A stretch of 64,000 bases of DNA from Labia minor (Eukaryota > Arthropoda > Insecta > Dermaptera > Spongiphoridae): assembly GCA_963082975.1 (NCBI GenBank), contig OY720346.1:29568720-29632719 (forward strand), in the 5' to 3' direction. The position numbers and the translations under genes were made by a program. The notes below the pieces were generated by a model. The model did no database searches. It was given only the letters and a program-made list of their open reading frames with translations, and was not told the origin of the DNA. Position 1 is the stretch's first letter. The number at the start of each line of letters is the position of its first letter. This document shows, one piece after another, positions 14,210-26,831 of this stretch.

Positions 14210-14540
14210 CTACTCTATCATCATATCTACATTGCCTGTACTATTGTCGGTTGGTGCTTCAATTGGTAATACTGATATTAATGGCTTGTGATAACTAAAA
14301 TAAGATATATATGTTCGTGATTCGATATTTTCTATATAACGTGTAAAAACAGCATCTATTGTAGTTCCAGATTTTGTTGTTGATTCCTTGGGATCGTTAT
14401 TTATAAGCAGACCAAATGTTTCTCGAAGAAAGTTGATCAACGGCAACGAATCATCAGATCCAAAATTTACATTAAAATCTCCCCCGAGAATTAGAGGGAT
14501 TTTATCTTCGCCTCGTTCAAGTGCATTAGCACCTGTGTGG
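14210..14540 (-). pseudogene. Endonuclease/exonuclease/phosphatase-domain fragment of a transposon
   Basis: The minus-strand frame encodes about 107 residues. They include IPLILGGDFNVNF, matching the GDFN active-site motif of AP-like endonucleases, then ESTTKSGTTIDAVFTRYIEN, which resembles the conserved 'T..IDxxFTR' region, and ISYFSYHKPLISVLPIE, resembling the terminal conserved-His motif. The N-terminal half of the domain is missing or shifted: the frame upstream ends at a stop near 14541 with unrelated-looking sequence. The YFSYHKP ending reminds me of Helentron/Pif1-associated endonucleases in arthropods more than of Jockey or R1 LINEs, but I could not check. Not a host gene. Confidence 0.65.
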
Positions 14541-15071
14541 CTATAAACCAGTAGTGAAATAAATAATATCGTCTAAATTTTGGTCGTTATTTTTTTTCGG
14601 CATAGTGAAATCTGTGGAGTAGAGAAAAGCAGTTTTAAATGCAATAATAATTTTAAATTGATTTAGTAGTGTTAAAGTAATGTTGAGATTCGGATAAATA
14701 ACGTGAATGGTCATCGACGCACATAACTGTATGTGTTGGCGTGTGAATCGCCGACCATGTTCACACACACAATTACATGCGTCGGTATGCGTGCACGCTG
14801 TATATTTGACTTGAGAATTTTAATTATTTCACGATATATATCTTATCTTATTATGCTAGCTAAAATTGTATATATCTATCTATTTATCTATAACCATTGG
14901 TTCTCAAAAACCGCTCTAACGATTTTTTTCAAATTCACACTAGATATAGTATTTATAAAGAAAAATTGAGTTTTATTGATTACATCTCTTGAAACTTACA
15001 GCTTCATTATTAATTTCTTAATTGAAAATTATATATGGGTGACGTAAATGGCATCCATTTTGAAATTTTAC

Positions 15072-15500
15072 TCCCGCCTTTTTTAATTTTGTATTAATAT
15101 TTTTTTTATATTTAAAATATTTTAAAATTTATAATTTAATTTCGAAATAAAATTAAAAATATTTATTTTTAATAAAATATATATATATATTTATTAATCC
15201 CGCTTTTTTTTTAAATGATATTGTATTAACATTTTTTTATATTTAAAATATTTTAAAATTCATTATTTAATTTCGAAATTTTATATTTAAAATATTTTAA
15301 AATTTATTATTTAATTTCGAAATAAAATTAAAAATATTTATTTTTAATAAAATATATATATATTTATTAATCCCGCTTTTTTTTAAATGATATTGTATTA
15401 ACATTTTTTTATATTTAAAATATTTTAAAATTCATTATTTAATTTCGAAATAAAATTAAAAATATTTATTTTTAATAAAATATATATATATTTATTAATC
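15072..15500. repeat. Tandem AT-rich repeat, three units with a nested duplication
   Basis: Three copies of a unit that begins near CCCGC and contains ATATTTAAAATATTTTAAAA followed by TTTAATTTCGAAATAAAATT. Unit spacing is about 127 and then 173 bases; the extra 46 bases come from an internal duplication of the TTTAAAATATTTTAAAA part. A single diverged copy lies at about 48034-48135. Confidence 0.8.
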
Positions 15501-15989
15501 TCTCTCAAAAAAAAACAACAAAACAAATAAATGTCTTTGAAAGATGGTAAAAATATCTTTGTAATTATCAAAATATCATAGACCAGCAGTAAGAACAATT
15601 GTTTTTACTCCCCGAGTTCGAAGGATCGAAACTCGCCGCGTGCATTTTTTTTTTATCTATTTTCGTGATTTATTTATTCATTGTTCTTTTATTAATTAAG
15701 TTTTAGATAGTTTTATAATTTTTAATATTTTTTCAATAAAATATTATTTAATACATTTAATAATTGTAATAAATAATTAAAGAATTGTATATCAATATTT
15801 TTTAAAGAGTAGAGCGAGCTCGGTGTCTCAGGTATTAATATTACCAGCCAAATCCAATAATAATGAATCATTTTTTACTATCTCGCCAGAGATAGTATTG
15901 CGATCACGAAAATTTTCGATGTTGAGATTTTGATGATTTTATACTTTTTGAAGGTTCCTGAATCATTTTCACTAAGGTTGAGAAAAATG

Positions 15990-16000
15990 TCTGTGTGTGT

Positions 16001-16040
<40 letters not shown>
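15990..16040. repeat. (GT)n microsatellite
   Basis: About 50 bases of GT with one TCTG interruption. The following sequence (GCAAAAACGGTTTGAGCTAG, then ATGATGAAATTTGGTAC) looks like part of an unclassified dispersed repeat. Confidence 0.85.
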
Positions 16041-16044
<4 letters not shown>

Positions 16045-16773
16045 AGGCAAGATTACGCAAAAACGGTTTGAGCTAGAATGATGAAATTTGGTACATGGAC
16101 ATTATTCAAAATTCATAGTTTTCTATCAACTTTTGAGAAATGTAGCTCAACCGGAAGAGGGTCATTACCTACAACGTTTTGATTTTTTTTCCTCTAAAGT
16201 GACCGTAAAAATAAAGATATATGTTTGATAATTTTTCACATGATTAATAATTGTATAAAACTGCTATATATAGAATTTCAGCTTGATTGATTAGCTGAAA
16301 TTACCAGAATTAATTTTTTAACACTGCAAATCTCACGCGCCAACACGTGACGTGGTGCCATCAACAAAAAGCCAAACATGCGCTGGTTTAATATTTATTA
16401 TTTATTATTTATAATTTATAATTAATTAAATTTAATAATAATTTTTAAATAATATAAATAATATTTAATTATAATCTAATCAAAGAAAATAAAAGTTTGA
16501 ATCTATTTGATAGTTGATCTTTTTACATATAATTAATCTCAAATTAAATATTTTTTAATATTAAAAAAAAATAACAAATTTCATATGTATATTTATTTTT
16601 ATAAATGTTTAGGCAAATTTTGAAATTAATATATATTTAAATTCAAATTGTATTTAATTGCGATATCTACTGGACAAGGTGGAGATCTCGCCCTCTTTTG
16701 ATCATAAGTCATACTAATTTTTATTCTTTGACCCAGTAGAAGCTGAGAAATATTATTCCGCCTCAACGTACTC

Positions 16774-16787
16774 GCGCGCATGCGCGC
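16774..16787. promoter_or_regulatory. NRF-1/Erect-wing-type palindrome
   Basis: GCGCGCATGCGCGC is a perfect 14-base palindrome and fits the NRF-1 consensus YGCGCAYGCGCR. It is very unlikely by chance in DNA this AT-rich. It lies inside the putative Helentron remnant and next to the 47-base minisatellite, so it may belong to a transposon promoter and not to bab. Confidence 0.35.
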
Positions 16788-16817
16788 CATGGACTTTGGA
16801 CCAGGCGAGTGGGTATT

Positions 16818-16958
16818 AGAACGAAAGACAGCACAAAAGCAAGACGCTGATAGCCTCTTTATCAAGAACGAAAGACCGGACAAAAGAAAGACGCAGATAG
16901 CCTCTCTCTCAAGAACGAAACACCGCACAAAAGAGAGACGGAGATAGAGGCTATCTCA
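16818..16958. repeat. 47-base minisatellite, three copies
   Basis: The unit starts AGAACGAAAGAC and ends GATAGCCTCT; copies start at 16818, 16865 and 16912, exactly 47 bases apart. It is GC-richer than the surroundings. Confidence 0.85.
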
Positions 16959-17317
16959 TTCTCACTCGTTATATCTATATCTTTTTTCTCTCTTGCGTTA
17001 CGAATGCGTTACGAAATTTCAATTTTTCAATTCACTCTCCATTCTCAACCAAATGTCAGGACGCCGCTAAAGAAGTTTCACTTCAAAAATTTGTCCTATT
17101 AAGAGTTCTATTTTTTTAAAAAAAATTCAAACCATATACCTAATTAATGAAATTTCTCACTCATTTTATAAAATAATTTCAAAATTTAAATTCAGTCATT
17201 ATTTTTTTAAATTGTTTTTAATTAAATTGCTATTATAATTATAATTTGTTTTTCGCGTTGGATCAATATCCTCTCTATAATTTCATTTTCTCAAGCATTC
17301 CAAGGTCAATTTAAATA

Positions 17318-17635
17318 GAGGGTCCACCATGTAACATTTTTTTTAAAATGCAATAAAATAAAAACGGTTGGATAAATTTTCAAATTTATTTTTTCATAGT
17401 GAAGTATAGACCTTCCGATTATTTAGGAAATACTATTTCATACAAATGGCTGCCTCGGCTGGCCTTGCAGTACATTGAAGGAGGCGCCGATTTTGGCCAA
17501 AAAATCATCTTTTCGGATGATTTCATAAATAATCGAAAGGTCTATACTTCACTATGAAAAAATAAATTTGAAAATTTATTCAACCGTTTTTGTCTTATTG
17601 CATTTAAAAAAAAAAATGTTACATGGCGGACCCTG
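17318..17635. mobile_element. Foldback MITE with about 115-base inverted arms, TA target site
   Basis: The left arm starts GAGGGTCCACCATGTAACAT and the right arm, reverse complemented, CAGGGTCCGCCATGTAACAT. The arms stay similar for about 115 bases, sharing CATAGTGAAGTATAGACCTT. TA flanks both ends (17316-17317 and 17636-17637), so a Tc1/mariner-type origin is likely. The centre is GC-richer, unique sequence without a frame. Confidence 0.85.
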
Positions 17636-18395
17636 TATATTCCAAAGAACCTTTCTTTAAATTACATTCAATTAATTTCTAGGCATGAATTATTTCAAAT
17701 AATTTCTATAATATATAAGTATATTTTGTTCATTAGCAATATTTATACTATATTCTGATATCTTTTGCTGTCTTCCCATTAGATTGCCTTGGATTTTATC
17801 AAAAACAAATAAGTTTAAAATCAAAGTAAAAATTATCAAGAATTTAATTATGAAATAAGATATTGATTGAATAATTGTTTATTTAAGTTATTTTTTTTTA
17901 TAAAATTCATATCCTGAAGACATGTTTTAAAAAAAAAAGAAATGTTTTTAAACTTGATGATATATTCAAGTATATATATAATATATAATATACGAGCAAG
18001 GGTAAGAAAGAAGGATTAAAACTACAGCTCATCGACATGATTAAATCTCATAGAATATGAAACAAAATTGGTAGAATTATATAGTAGATATAGAAGGACG
18101 AGTAACAACAACAACCACCCTCTTTTACTCATTTTCCAACCACCACCATCGCTTGAGTCATCGTTTCATCGAAACAGCCGTCATAAATCCCTCTCTCCAC
18201 CCACACCCCACTCTGCCCCTCTCTTTTATTCCCTTAATAGAATATCCAGCATATTAAATTAATCTTCTTTATATTTGATCAAGTTCTATTTATTTTTCCT
18301 ATTTCAATGCATTGAACTCAATTGAATTCTTAATTTGACTATGCCCGACCCTCTCACCACCCCTTCCACTACACCTCCAACTTACACCCATACAG

Positions 18396-18407
<12 letters not shown>

Positions 18408-18444
<37 letters not shown>
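18408..18444. repeat. (TA)n microsatellite
   Basis: About 37 bases of TA after a short CA run. Similar tracts lie near 20516-20551, 22583-22612 and 29146-29191 in the same intron. Confidence 0.85.
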
Positions 18445-18447
<3 letters not shown>

Positions 18448-20510
18448 TAATAACAATTTTTTTTTAAATATTTCAACAAAAATTAAATAAAATTAATATT
18501 ATAACATTATTAAATGTTGAATTTATTTTACTAAAATAATGCCTTTTTCATATTTAATTAAATATTTATTATGAAAAATAATATAAAAATTGATTAATTT
18601 TTTTAATCTTTTAAAGTGTATTTTTTAACTATATTTATAATATTGAAATAAAATTATTCATATATTACTATTAATACCATTATTTAGTATATATAATTAA
18701 TTGTATATTTTAATTTATATAGATATTGTAAATCAAGATAATGATCATTTCATTAAAATCTAGATGACTAAAAAAAATATGAATCATATATATATTAATT
18801 ACTATTATTACTATTTATTTTATTTTATTTTTTAATAAATTAAAGAAATGTTAATTTTGAGTGTCAGTTCAATTCAAATTCCAGGTACCTATTAAAATGA
18901 TCTTTTTATATTATTTTATTTTTATGTTCATTATAATGATTACTTCTGCATAATCTGTAGGAGAGTGCTAGATTAATGTAAAATAGATATAATTTAATTT
19001 TCATTACTTATTTTTAAATGAATGGATTAAAAAAAAAAGAACGATATTATATATTCGAGATACAATCACGTTTAAAATAAAAATTAAATGACTTGGAAAA
19101 AAACATGAAATAATAATCCAAATCCAATCTATATAAAAAAGTAGAAACTGAACTGGAATATTGATTATCTTGAAATATTCATTAATTTCACTTTATAAAA
19201 TTAACAAAGATGATTTGTATTTAATTGGGTTTAGAAATAAAAAAAAAAAAAAAAACATCTCCAAATCTCTCGATTTCATGGAGGTCCTGAATTTTTATGA
19301 TAACCAAGAGAAAAAAATATTGACTCTAAAACATTAAAATTTAATAATCAAATTTATATATATAAATATAAACAAATAAATAAATAAAATAAAATTTAAT
19401 TTTTATTTTAACAAAATCATTAAAATTGATTTAATAATTATTTTAAATAGTTAAAGTATAATGAATAAATCAATTTAACTCATTCCCCTTCTTCTTTTGT
19501 ATAATAATATCTATCTCATTTCGAAATTTATATCTTTTTTTAAGATCGTATTAGTAAAAGTATTAAATTAATTATTTATTATATAATTAAATAATCAATT
19601 GAAAGGTTTATAAATTAAAAAAAAAAGAATAATATATGAATGTACGCATAAGTTAGAATTTTTTTTTTTTAATTTGATTCAATTTGTTATCTATTTTTAC
19701 ATCTTTTTTTTTTTGTTTCTAAAAACTATATTTTATTAGATTTTTTTATTTTAAATATTTATTTATTTCTTATGTTTAATAAATTATATAAATTTGACTT
19801 TGAAATATTTTTTTTTTTTTGTCTTTACATAGATAATTTAATTTTCTTATCTTTTAATAGTTGTTGTTTTTCTATATTTTTATAGATTTTAAGAATCTCA
19901 TATATATATATATATATTATATATAGAGCATATTGTTAAATTATTTTAAATATTTTTCAGGATTCCATAAAATTAAAATTAAGAAAATTATGTACTTATA
20001 CTATATAAATATAGCTTATTAAATGTATTTTTAATATCTCTTGGAAATTAATATTTTTTATCTTAATTAATTTCTTTCCTTCAGACAAATATGATTTCAA
20101 CCCTCAGACGGATATAATAATAAACCTTGGTATAAATAAAATTATAAATATATCCTGAATATTACCTTTCTATCAATTATAATATAATTTATCAATTTGG
20201 GTTTTTCCTTTTGAAGGAAATGAAATTATTAAGAAAAAAAATAAATAAATAAAATAAAATAAAAAAAAGAGTAATTATTAAAATTGTATCCCTTTTATAT
20301 ATATTTATGCATAAAGTACAAATAAAAAGGGTCTAGAATTAACTGGAAACAGAGCTATAAGGCAATTCACGCACACTAAGAAGATTCCTAATTAAGATGA
20401 AGATCTAAAAGTACCAAGTGATTTAATTTATTTTATTCTCTTTAGGCCTCCTGGGAGCTCCTATTCTAGGAATTATGAAGACTTACGAGATTTTATTATT
20501 ACTATTTATT

Positions 20511-20555
<45 letters not shown>

Positions 20556-22336
20556 TAAAAAGAGAAGATTCTTAATTTTCTTCAGCCAATGAGAGATTTA
20601 TATAATATACATATTGTACTTCAAAAGAAAAGTCAAATTCAACTATGTATTCACTTTCCCTCTCTCTCTCTCTTTCTCTCTCCAATTCTCAATGCTTAAA
20701 ATAATTGAAACTATTTATTTATTTATTTGGAAGAGTTTACTATTCAGAATTATTTCTTTCTTTTTTTTATTGTATTTTTTGCTCCTCCCATTTCTTTTTT
20801 TCTTTCTCTTCTTCACGACCATTTGGTGTGTAAGAAATTTAATTAAATTTAAATTGAATTAATTTGCTTCTTTCTTAAATTTAAATATAATTAATTTTCT
20901 TGTGCACAATGGCGATCGATTGTTTTTTTTTTTTGGAAGTGTAGAGAAGTCAGCGAAGGTTGGTGAAAAGGGAGTTTAGGAAAATAATGAGAGGGAACTG
21001 AAGGAAAAATAATAGAATAGAAAATAATAATACTAATATAATAAATAATAAAAAATAATACTAAAAATAAAACTTATGCTGTTTCTGTGTAAACTTTTTA
21101 CTTTGAAATAAATGAATGAATAAATAATAATAATATGCGATAGATAGTAATTTTCCACATATAAAATTATGATTTTTTTAAAATGGTTAATCAATTTTAT
21201 GCTACACTTTTCGTGGAACATTCCCATTCATGTTATTTTAAAAGAATACTCTTTTTTTCTAGTATACAGTTGAGAACATCAAAATAGTCACTATAATATT
21301 TATAATTAGGTGTCGATCTGTACTAAGGGGATTGATAAATAACTAATGCTATTCATTTACAAATTTATTGATATCAACATCATTTTCGTTTGGAATGCCA
21401 TTTGTAATTAAAATATAGTAAGTAAAGTTTAGATTGATGTAACGTCATTTTTATTCCCATTACGCATAAGCTTATGAAAATAATTATGAATATTTCAGAA
21501 TGGATTTTTCACACCTATTTCAGTTCAAAATGAAAATATTGATAATTATTCATTTCCAATATAAAGTGAATTTATCAAATCTCAAAAAATAAAATTAAAC
21601 CTCTAATAATTAAATTAATAAAATATATATAATTTAATAATTTATTTAAATATCGTTGTCTTAAGGTAGAGAGAGATAAATTTGATATGTGCTACAGAAA
21701 TATTTAATGGTGTTCAAAATGAAATAATAAACACTTAAGACTATTATTATATTTTATTTAATTTTTCACTTATCAAAAGAGTATATTTTCTTTTGTGATT
21801 GTTTTATGAAACTAATAAGTCACAACAGTTGTTCGATGAATTTAGTTGTTTGATGAAATCATATTAATCTTATACATTTAGAAAAAAACATACATAATTA
21901 TCCTCTCTTTGAGCGTTATTGGGTGTAAACTTTACCACCTCCTCCTTCCCCGGAAAATAGGCTATTTGGAAAATATTGATTAATAAATGTTCCTTATCTT
22001 GTCATTTTACAGTCTCTTATTTGAGCGGTGATAGTTTTTATTATTTATTTATTGTATTTATGAATAGATTGTTTTTGGTCTTAAAGGAACATTCATGCAT
22101 TATAATGATTTCTTTAAGGCACAAATGGCCGTAGTTGCTGAGGTGCCTCGATCTTCAAATAATAATAAAATCTTGTCATTATAATTATACCTATAACTAG
22201 AATTTTTTAACTAAAAATATCTAAAAAAGAAGCTTATCTACCCACTCATCTTTGATTTATGGTTAAGTCAAATAAATATACCTATACTATTTATTCTATC
22301 TTGAAAATGGTGCACAGAATTGTTTAGAGGAGAGAT

Positions 22337-22352
22337 GGGGGGGGGGGGGGGG
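22337..22352. repeat. Poly-G tract
   Basis: Sixteen consecutive G in an AT-rich setting; prone to length errors in sequencing. Confidence 0.85.
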
Positions 22353-22581
22353 TAAATAAAATATAATTCTATCATGGGCTCATCTTCGGAAAAAAAATTA
22401 TTTCAAATGTTTTTTTACCTAATTAAAATATTTAATATAATCTATAATCAAGTGTCAATAAATATCAAAGGGTATCGAAATCAAAGCGTTGCTTTGATTA
22501 AAGGTGGCTTAGTTACCCCAGTTTGGAAAACATGATATACGTATATATAAAAGATGTTTACACGTATATATTAATATATTA

Positions 22582-22612
<31 letters not shown>

Positions 22613-23196
22613 GATATTTTAAAAAAACTATAAAAATCTATTTCTTTTATTCAAATATTGTTTATTAAAATAATAATTAAATAAACATTCAATTATTAAA
22701 ACTAAATTAGAAATTACTGCTTTTAGAATTTAAATTTGAAGACTTTTTAAATTCGTATTCATTGTCTGTCTGTGTACAAGAATTTTTTTTTGGAACATTA
22801 AAATATAAATTCAAGTTTATTTTAGAAATTTTAAAATATTTACTATTAGGTCTGCTAATATTTTGACCACAATATTTATATTTATTTATTTTATATAAGT
22901 ATGAATGTTTTTTAAAAGAAATATTTAAGTATACTTCTGGATCCATTCTTTATTGTAAATTTTAATAAAAGTAATATGTCCTAAAAAAGAGAAAGATAAA
23001 TTTAAAAAATATTAATATTGAAATCCCTCTTTAATCTTTTCTTTTTCAAAATGGAGAATTCAAATCTCCATTCTATCTCTCTCTCTCTACCTCTATTTAT
23101 AAATATATATATTTATATATATCCTTTAATTATAAAATTTATTGACATTTTTATATACTTTTTTTTACATAAAATGATTTATTGATAAATATTTTA

Positions 23197-23198
<2 letters not shown>

Positions 23199-23232
<34 letters not shown>

Positions 23233-23233
23233 G
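23199..23233. repeat. (ATT)n microsatellite
   Basis: A run of about 11 ATT units; a longer one, about 13 units, is at 29345-29384. Confidence 0.8.
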
Positions 23234-24289
23234 ATTTAACTAAAATTGAATAATAAAATGGGTCCCATAAACATGAAAGGGTGGCCGGGTGGGACATCGT
23301 AAAATTCTAGACCGGGGATTAGCGTTGCTAGTGGAAGGGTTGTGTATGTATGAGTGGGTGAATGAGGTAGAGAGTACCGGGGAGTAATGAGGGAGTATGA
23401 GGGGGGGTAGTGGAGTAAATAGGCAGTGATGCATAAACAATAATGAATATGATAATGATAGAGAAGATAAAATGTTATAAAATGAAAATACATAAATCAA
23501 GGGATGTATTGTCATACAGGTAGAGGGAGTGAATGAAAGAGTTATACAATAGAATTATTGAATAAAAAAAATAATAAATAAATAAACAATCCTTTAGTTA
23601 GTTAAGATTTGATTGTTAGACGAAATAGTATAACCAATATAAATTAGTATAATAAATGTAGCAAATTAAGGGTGAATCAAGAGAGGATTGATTAAAATAC
23701 AATTAAATCGAATTTTTTAAGGCAAAACAAAAAGTCTAAAATTATATTTTAGTTATTTGAATAAAATTCAAATTAAGAATTGAGGGGTAGTTTTCTTATA
23801 TATTTTTTAATCATAAATTTTATTATAATAAATATTTTGACATTTAAAATGACAAATGCTTAATATAAAGAAATATAATCATTCTACAAAGCTCTTTAAA
23901 ATTTCGAATTATGTTATAATCGTTTGATGGACACATTTCGTGAGTAAAAATTTAAAAAGAAAAAAAAAATTCTATTTTTATTTGATATCGTAATTGATGG
24001 TGTATTTTTTTTTCTATTTTGACTTTTTTATCTCAGGTAAATGTGTTGAAAGCTGAGAGGGAGAAGCGAAAGGAGGTGGAGCGAAGAAGGGGAAGAGTTA
24101 AAGGCTCCATTGATGAAAAAGAAAAACGCCAGGAGGTGAATAATGTTCGTGTGAAGTGCAAGTAAAGTGAAACGGAAGCGATCCCAAGTGTAAATTGTCG
24201 CAAGACCAATTGGGGTAAAGGATGGCATCAAAGAAGAGAGAGGGTGGAGAGAGGGAAGGTGGGGTGAGATGATTAAAGTATCAACCAAT

Positions 24290-24510
24290 CAATAAATCAA
24301 TCAGAGACATGGGCCGAGCGTGTCACGCACACGTGCCAGGTGCGTGTCATGCTCATCTCTCTTTTTCTCTTTTGTGTCCCGAACAAATAGGCCCGATTAA
24401 TTTCAAGATCAGGTTCTGCGATTTCGAGACGACCAGTGTGGGAATGGGGGGGTTGCCTATAAGAAGATTGATGCCAGCCTGAGGTGCAACCCACTTGAAT
24501 GTTCAACAGC
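24290..24510. promoter_or_regulatory. GC-richer, non-repetitive island in the intron, possible enhancer
   Basis: About 220 bases of balanced composition with several CpGs, a CACGTG E-box (in CACGCACACGTGCCAGG) and no similarity to the transposons of the window. The minus-strand 69-codon frame over it has no family likeness. Treated as a candidate conserved non-coding element only because such unique sequence is rare here. Confidence 0.25.
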
Positions 24511-26355
24511 TGCTGCTGTTGCTGCTACCACAGATAGAGATATCAACCACACAACATGTCCAAGCAACTGGTTCCTCTTTTAATTCGACCCTTTTTTTTG
24601 ATCAGCTACTCTTGGATTAAACGTTTCCCTATTAATTTGATCTCCAAGTCATCGTATTAGCTAATATTTATCCCAATCTTTTAAAATAAATCACTTTGAG
24701 TAATATTTTCAAATTAAGATACATAGTACTTATCATTTTTCAAAGCATCCATTGGTATGCATAGAAGGCGAAAAAGTATAGAGATAATATTCACGAGCTA
24801 TCGACTTGTCATCATATCAATAAAAAAAGAATAATTTGTAAGTTTTAAGTTTAATAAAAACATTACATGATGAACTATGATTAGTATTTGGTTTAAAATG
24901 GAGTATCATGTTAGGCGCTGATATTAATCAAAAATTAGTAATAATTCTTTCATTTTTCTATAACGATTTAGAGAAATAACAAATTGGATAATTTTTCCAG
25001 TAAAAATAATTAACATGTGAATAAAATCACAGTGGAAAGTGAGTGATGTGCACCACAGACCATCCGATGTGCACTTTGTCATCGGTATGACTAAATGCCT
25101 ACATATCAGGGGTTAAAATATACCAACAAAACCTATTTAGAAATTTAACCAATGATTTTTCAGAAAAATTTCTTTCTCTATTATCATTTTTCTCTCCTAA
25201 AATTGTTTAAGATACTTTCAATAACGAGTAGAATTTATATTTATTTAATAAAATTTATATTTTACCTATCGGATAGAAACTGAATAAAGAGAAAAATATA
25301 TTTCTACATTTTATTGATATTTCTTCAAATACATTTTTAGGTTAATTTATTTCCATTTTATATATCTTGTTTTGTACTAATAAATTTTATAAAAAAATTT
25401 GAACCGGTGTCCAGGATGATAGTGTTCAAACTAGATATGAAAACTATCGACAGGAAAAGTTTCTATAATAGTAAAATATATTATTTTCTTTGAAAACGAT
25501 AAAAAATATTGGGTTACAGCAGAAAAGTTTAAACATTTGATTTTTAGTTTTGAGAAAATAAATACCAACACAGTGACTATTCAACTTCGCAAAGAGTTAA
25601 TCTGTTCATTTCTAATTATTCCTAACAATTAATTAATTAACATATGTATCTAACTTTTCACTTTAATTATTTACTTTGTTTAAAAATAATCAAACTACTT
25701 AATTTATTTATTTGAATTTTGGGGGCACTCTGAAACAAAAATTAAATTAATTGATATAAACATATTTTTTTTAAGAGGGAATATTATAAATTTGGTTATA
25801 TATATATTTATACATATATATATTAGTATGATATTTCTAAAGAATGTTATCATATTCGTTTTTTGATATTGCAGCAGAAATAAAAGTAATTAAGAAAAAA
25901 ATAATAAATTAATAATATTTTCATTTGTATAAATAATTAATTAAAAATAACATTGTTAAAAATTTATTTTTGTCTCTTATTTTTATTTAAGGAAGAAGTT
26001 TAGATATGATTAATACAAGAATAAAAGTATAATTATTATTTGATATTTGTAGTTCAATTTGAATTTATTTATTTTAAATTTTACAAACTAATTTAATTTT
26101 TTCTTATATTCAATGCTTGTTGATGATGATGATTTAAATTATTTTGTCTTTTCTTTCCATCTCTGATTGGAATTGTCACACCTGCATCCATTACAGCATA
26201 CTAAATGAAGATTTTCATTGTTCTTTATCATGACTCAAATATAAATGGAAAATATTTAATACCAGAAATTTTAGAGATTTAACATATGAGAACTGAATAA
26301 ATAGAATTTATTTTATTTTTGTTTTGATAATATCAATATAATATGTAGATTTATA

Positions 26356-26831
26356 CGAGGGTGGGGTGAAAAGTTTCCGGTGTGACCAAGAAAAACGATG
26401 TTTTTAAATTTTTTTTTTTGCTTTACTTTTCAACATTCAAGAAAACTGAGACCTGTACCATGTCAGCTGAACGTATGCGAAATATTTTACACAGCCATTT
26501 GAACATGGAAAGCTGTGTGCAAGGTGGATGCCACGTTTGCTAACGTTAGACCAAAAACTGCTTCGAAAAACCATTTCTAACGACAATTTGGCGCTGTAGG
26601 CGTAATCCAAACGAATTTTTGCGTCGATTCATAACTGTTGACGAGACTTAAATTAAATTAAATCAAATTTAATTAAATCAAATTTAATTAATTAATTAAT
26701 TTAATTAATTAGAACACCGTTGTGAGAAATGCATCACTGTTGATGGAGATTATGTTGAAAAATATAGAAAAAAAAAAAAAATTTAAAAACATTTTCCTTG
26801 GTCAGGCCGGAAACTTTTCACCCCACCCTCG
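26356..26831 (+). mobile_element. Internally deleted mariner transposon
   Basis: Perfect 25-base terminal inverted repeats (CGAGGGTGGGGTGAAAAGTT, then TCCGG) continue imperfectly to over 50 bases, with TA at both ends. Between them lie three pieces of mariner transposase in order: an N-terminal part starting at ATG 26460 with ILHSHLNM and CARWMPRLLTLDQK, the block NPNEFLRRFITVDET with the first catalytic Asp (codon at 26640), and a C-terminal KCITVDGDYVEKY near 26720-26765. The piece carrying the remaining catalytic Asp residues is gone, replaced by (AAATTTAATT)-like filler, and the first piece is frameshifted. It cannot encode an active enzyme. Confidence 0.92.

Larger units (their letters stand above)
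14058..17084. mobile_element. Possible Helentron-type remnant bounded by 15-base inverted repeats
   Basis: GAAGTGAAACTTCTT at 14058-14072 occurs as its exact reverse complement at 17070-17084. Both lie next to a GC-rich bit (GTGGCG on the left, CGCCGC on the right) and near imperfectly matching GA-rich subterminal sequence. Just inside the left repeat is an endonuclease fragment of the kind carried by Helentrons. Short terminal inverted repeats and a C-terminal AP-like endonuclease are known Helentron traits. No Rep/helicase sequence was recognised, and the interior is mostly AT-rich repeats, so this may be a heavily decayed or composite copy, or a chance pairing. Confidence 0.4.

Noticed and set aside
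15600..15660. B-box-like GATCGAAACTC followed by a T run, possible polymerase III unit
   Set aside because: No A box at the right distance and no cloverleaf could be drawn.
23236..23515. Two minus-strand frames of 85 and 91 codons
   Set aside because: Biased Ser/Tyr/Leu/His/Pro composition from a GA-rich plus strand; different overlapping frames are equally open.
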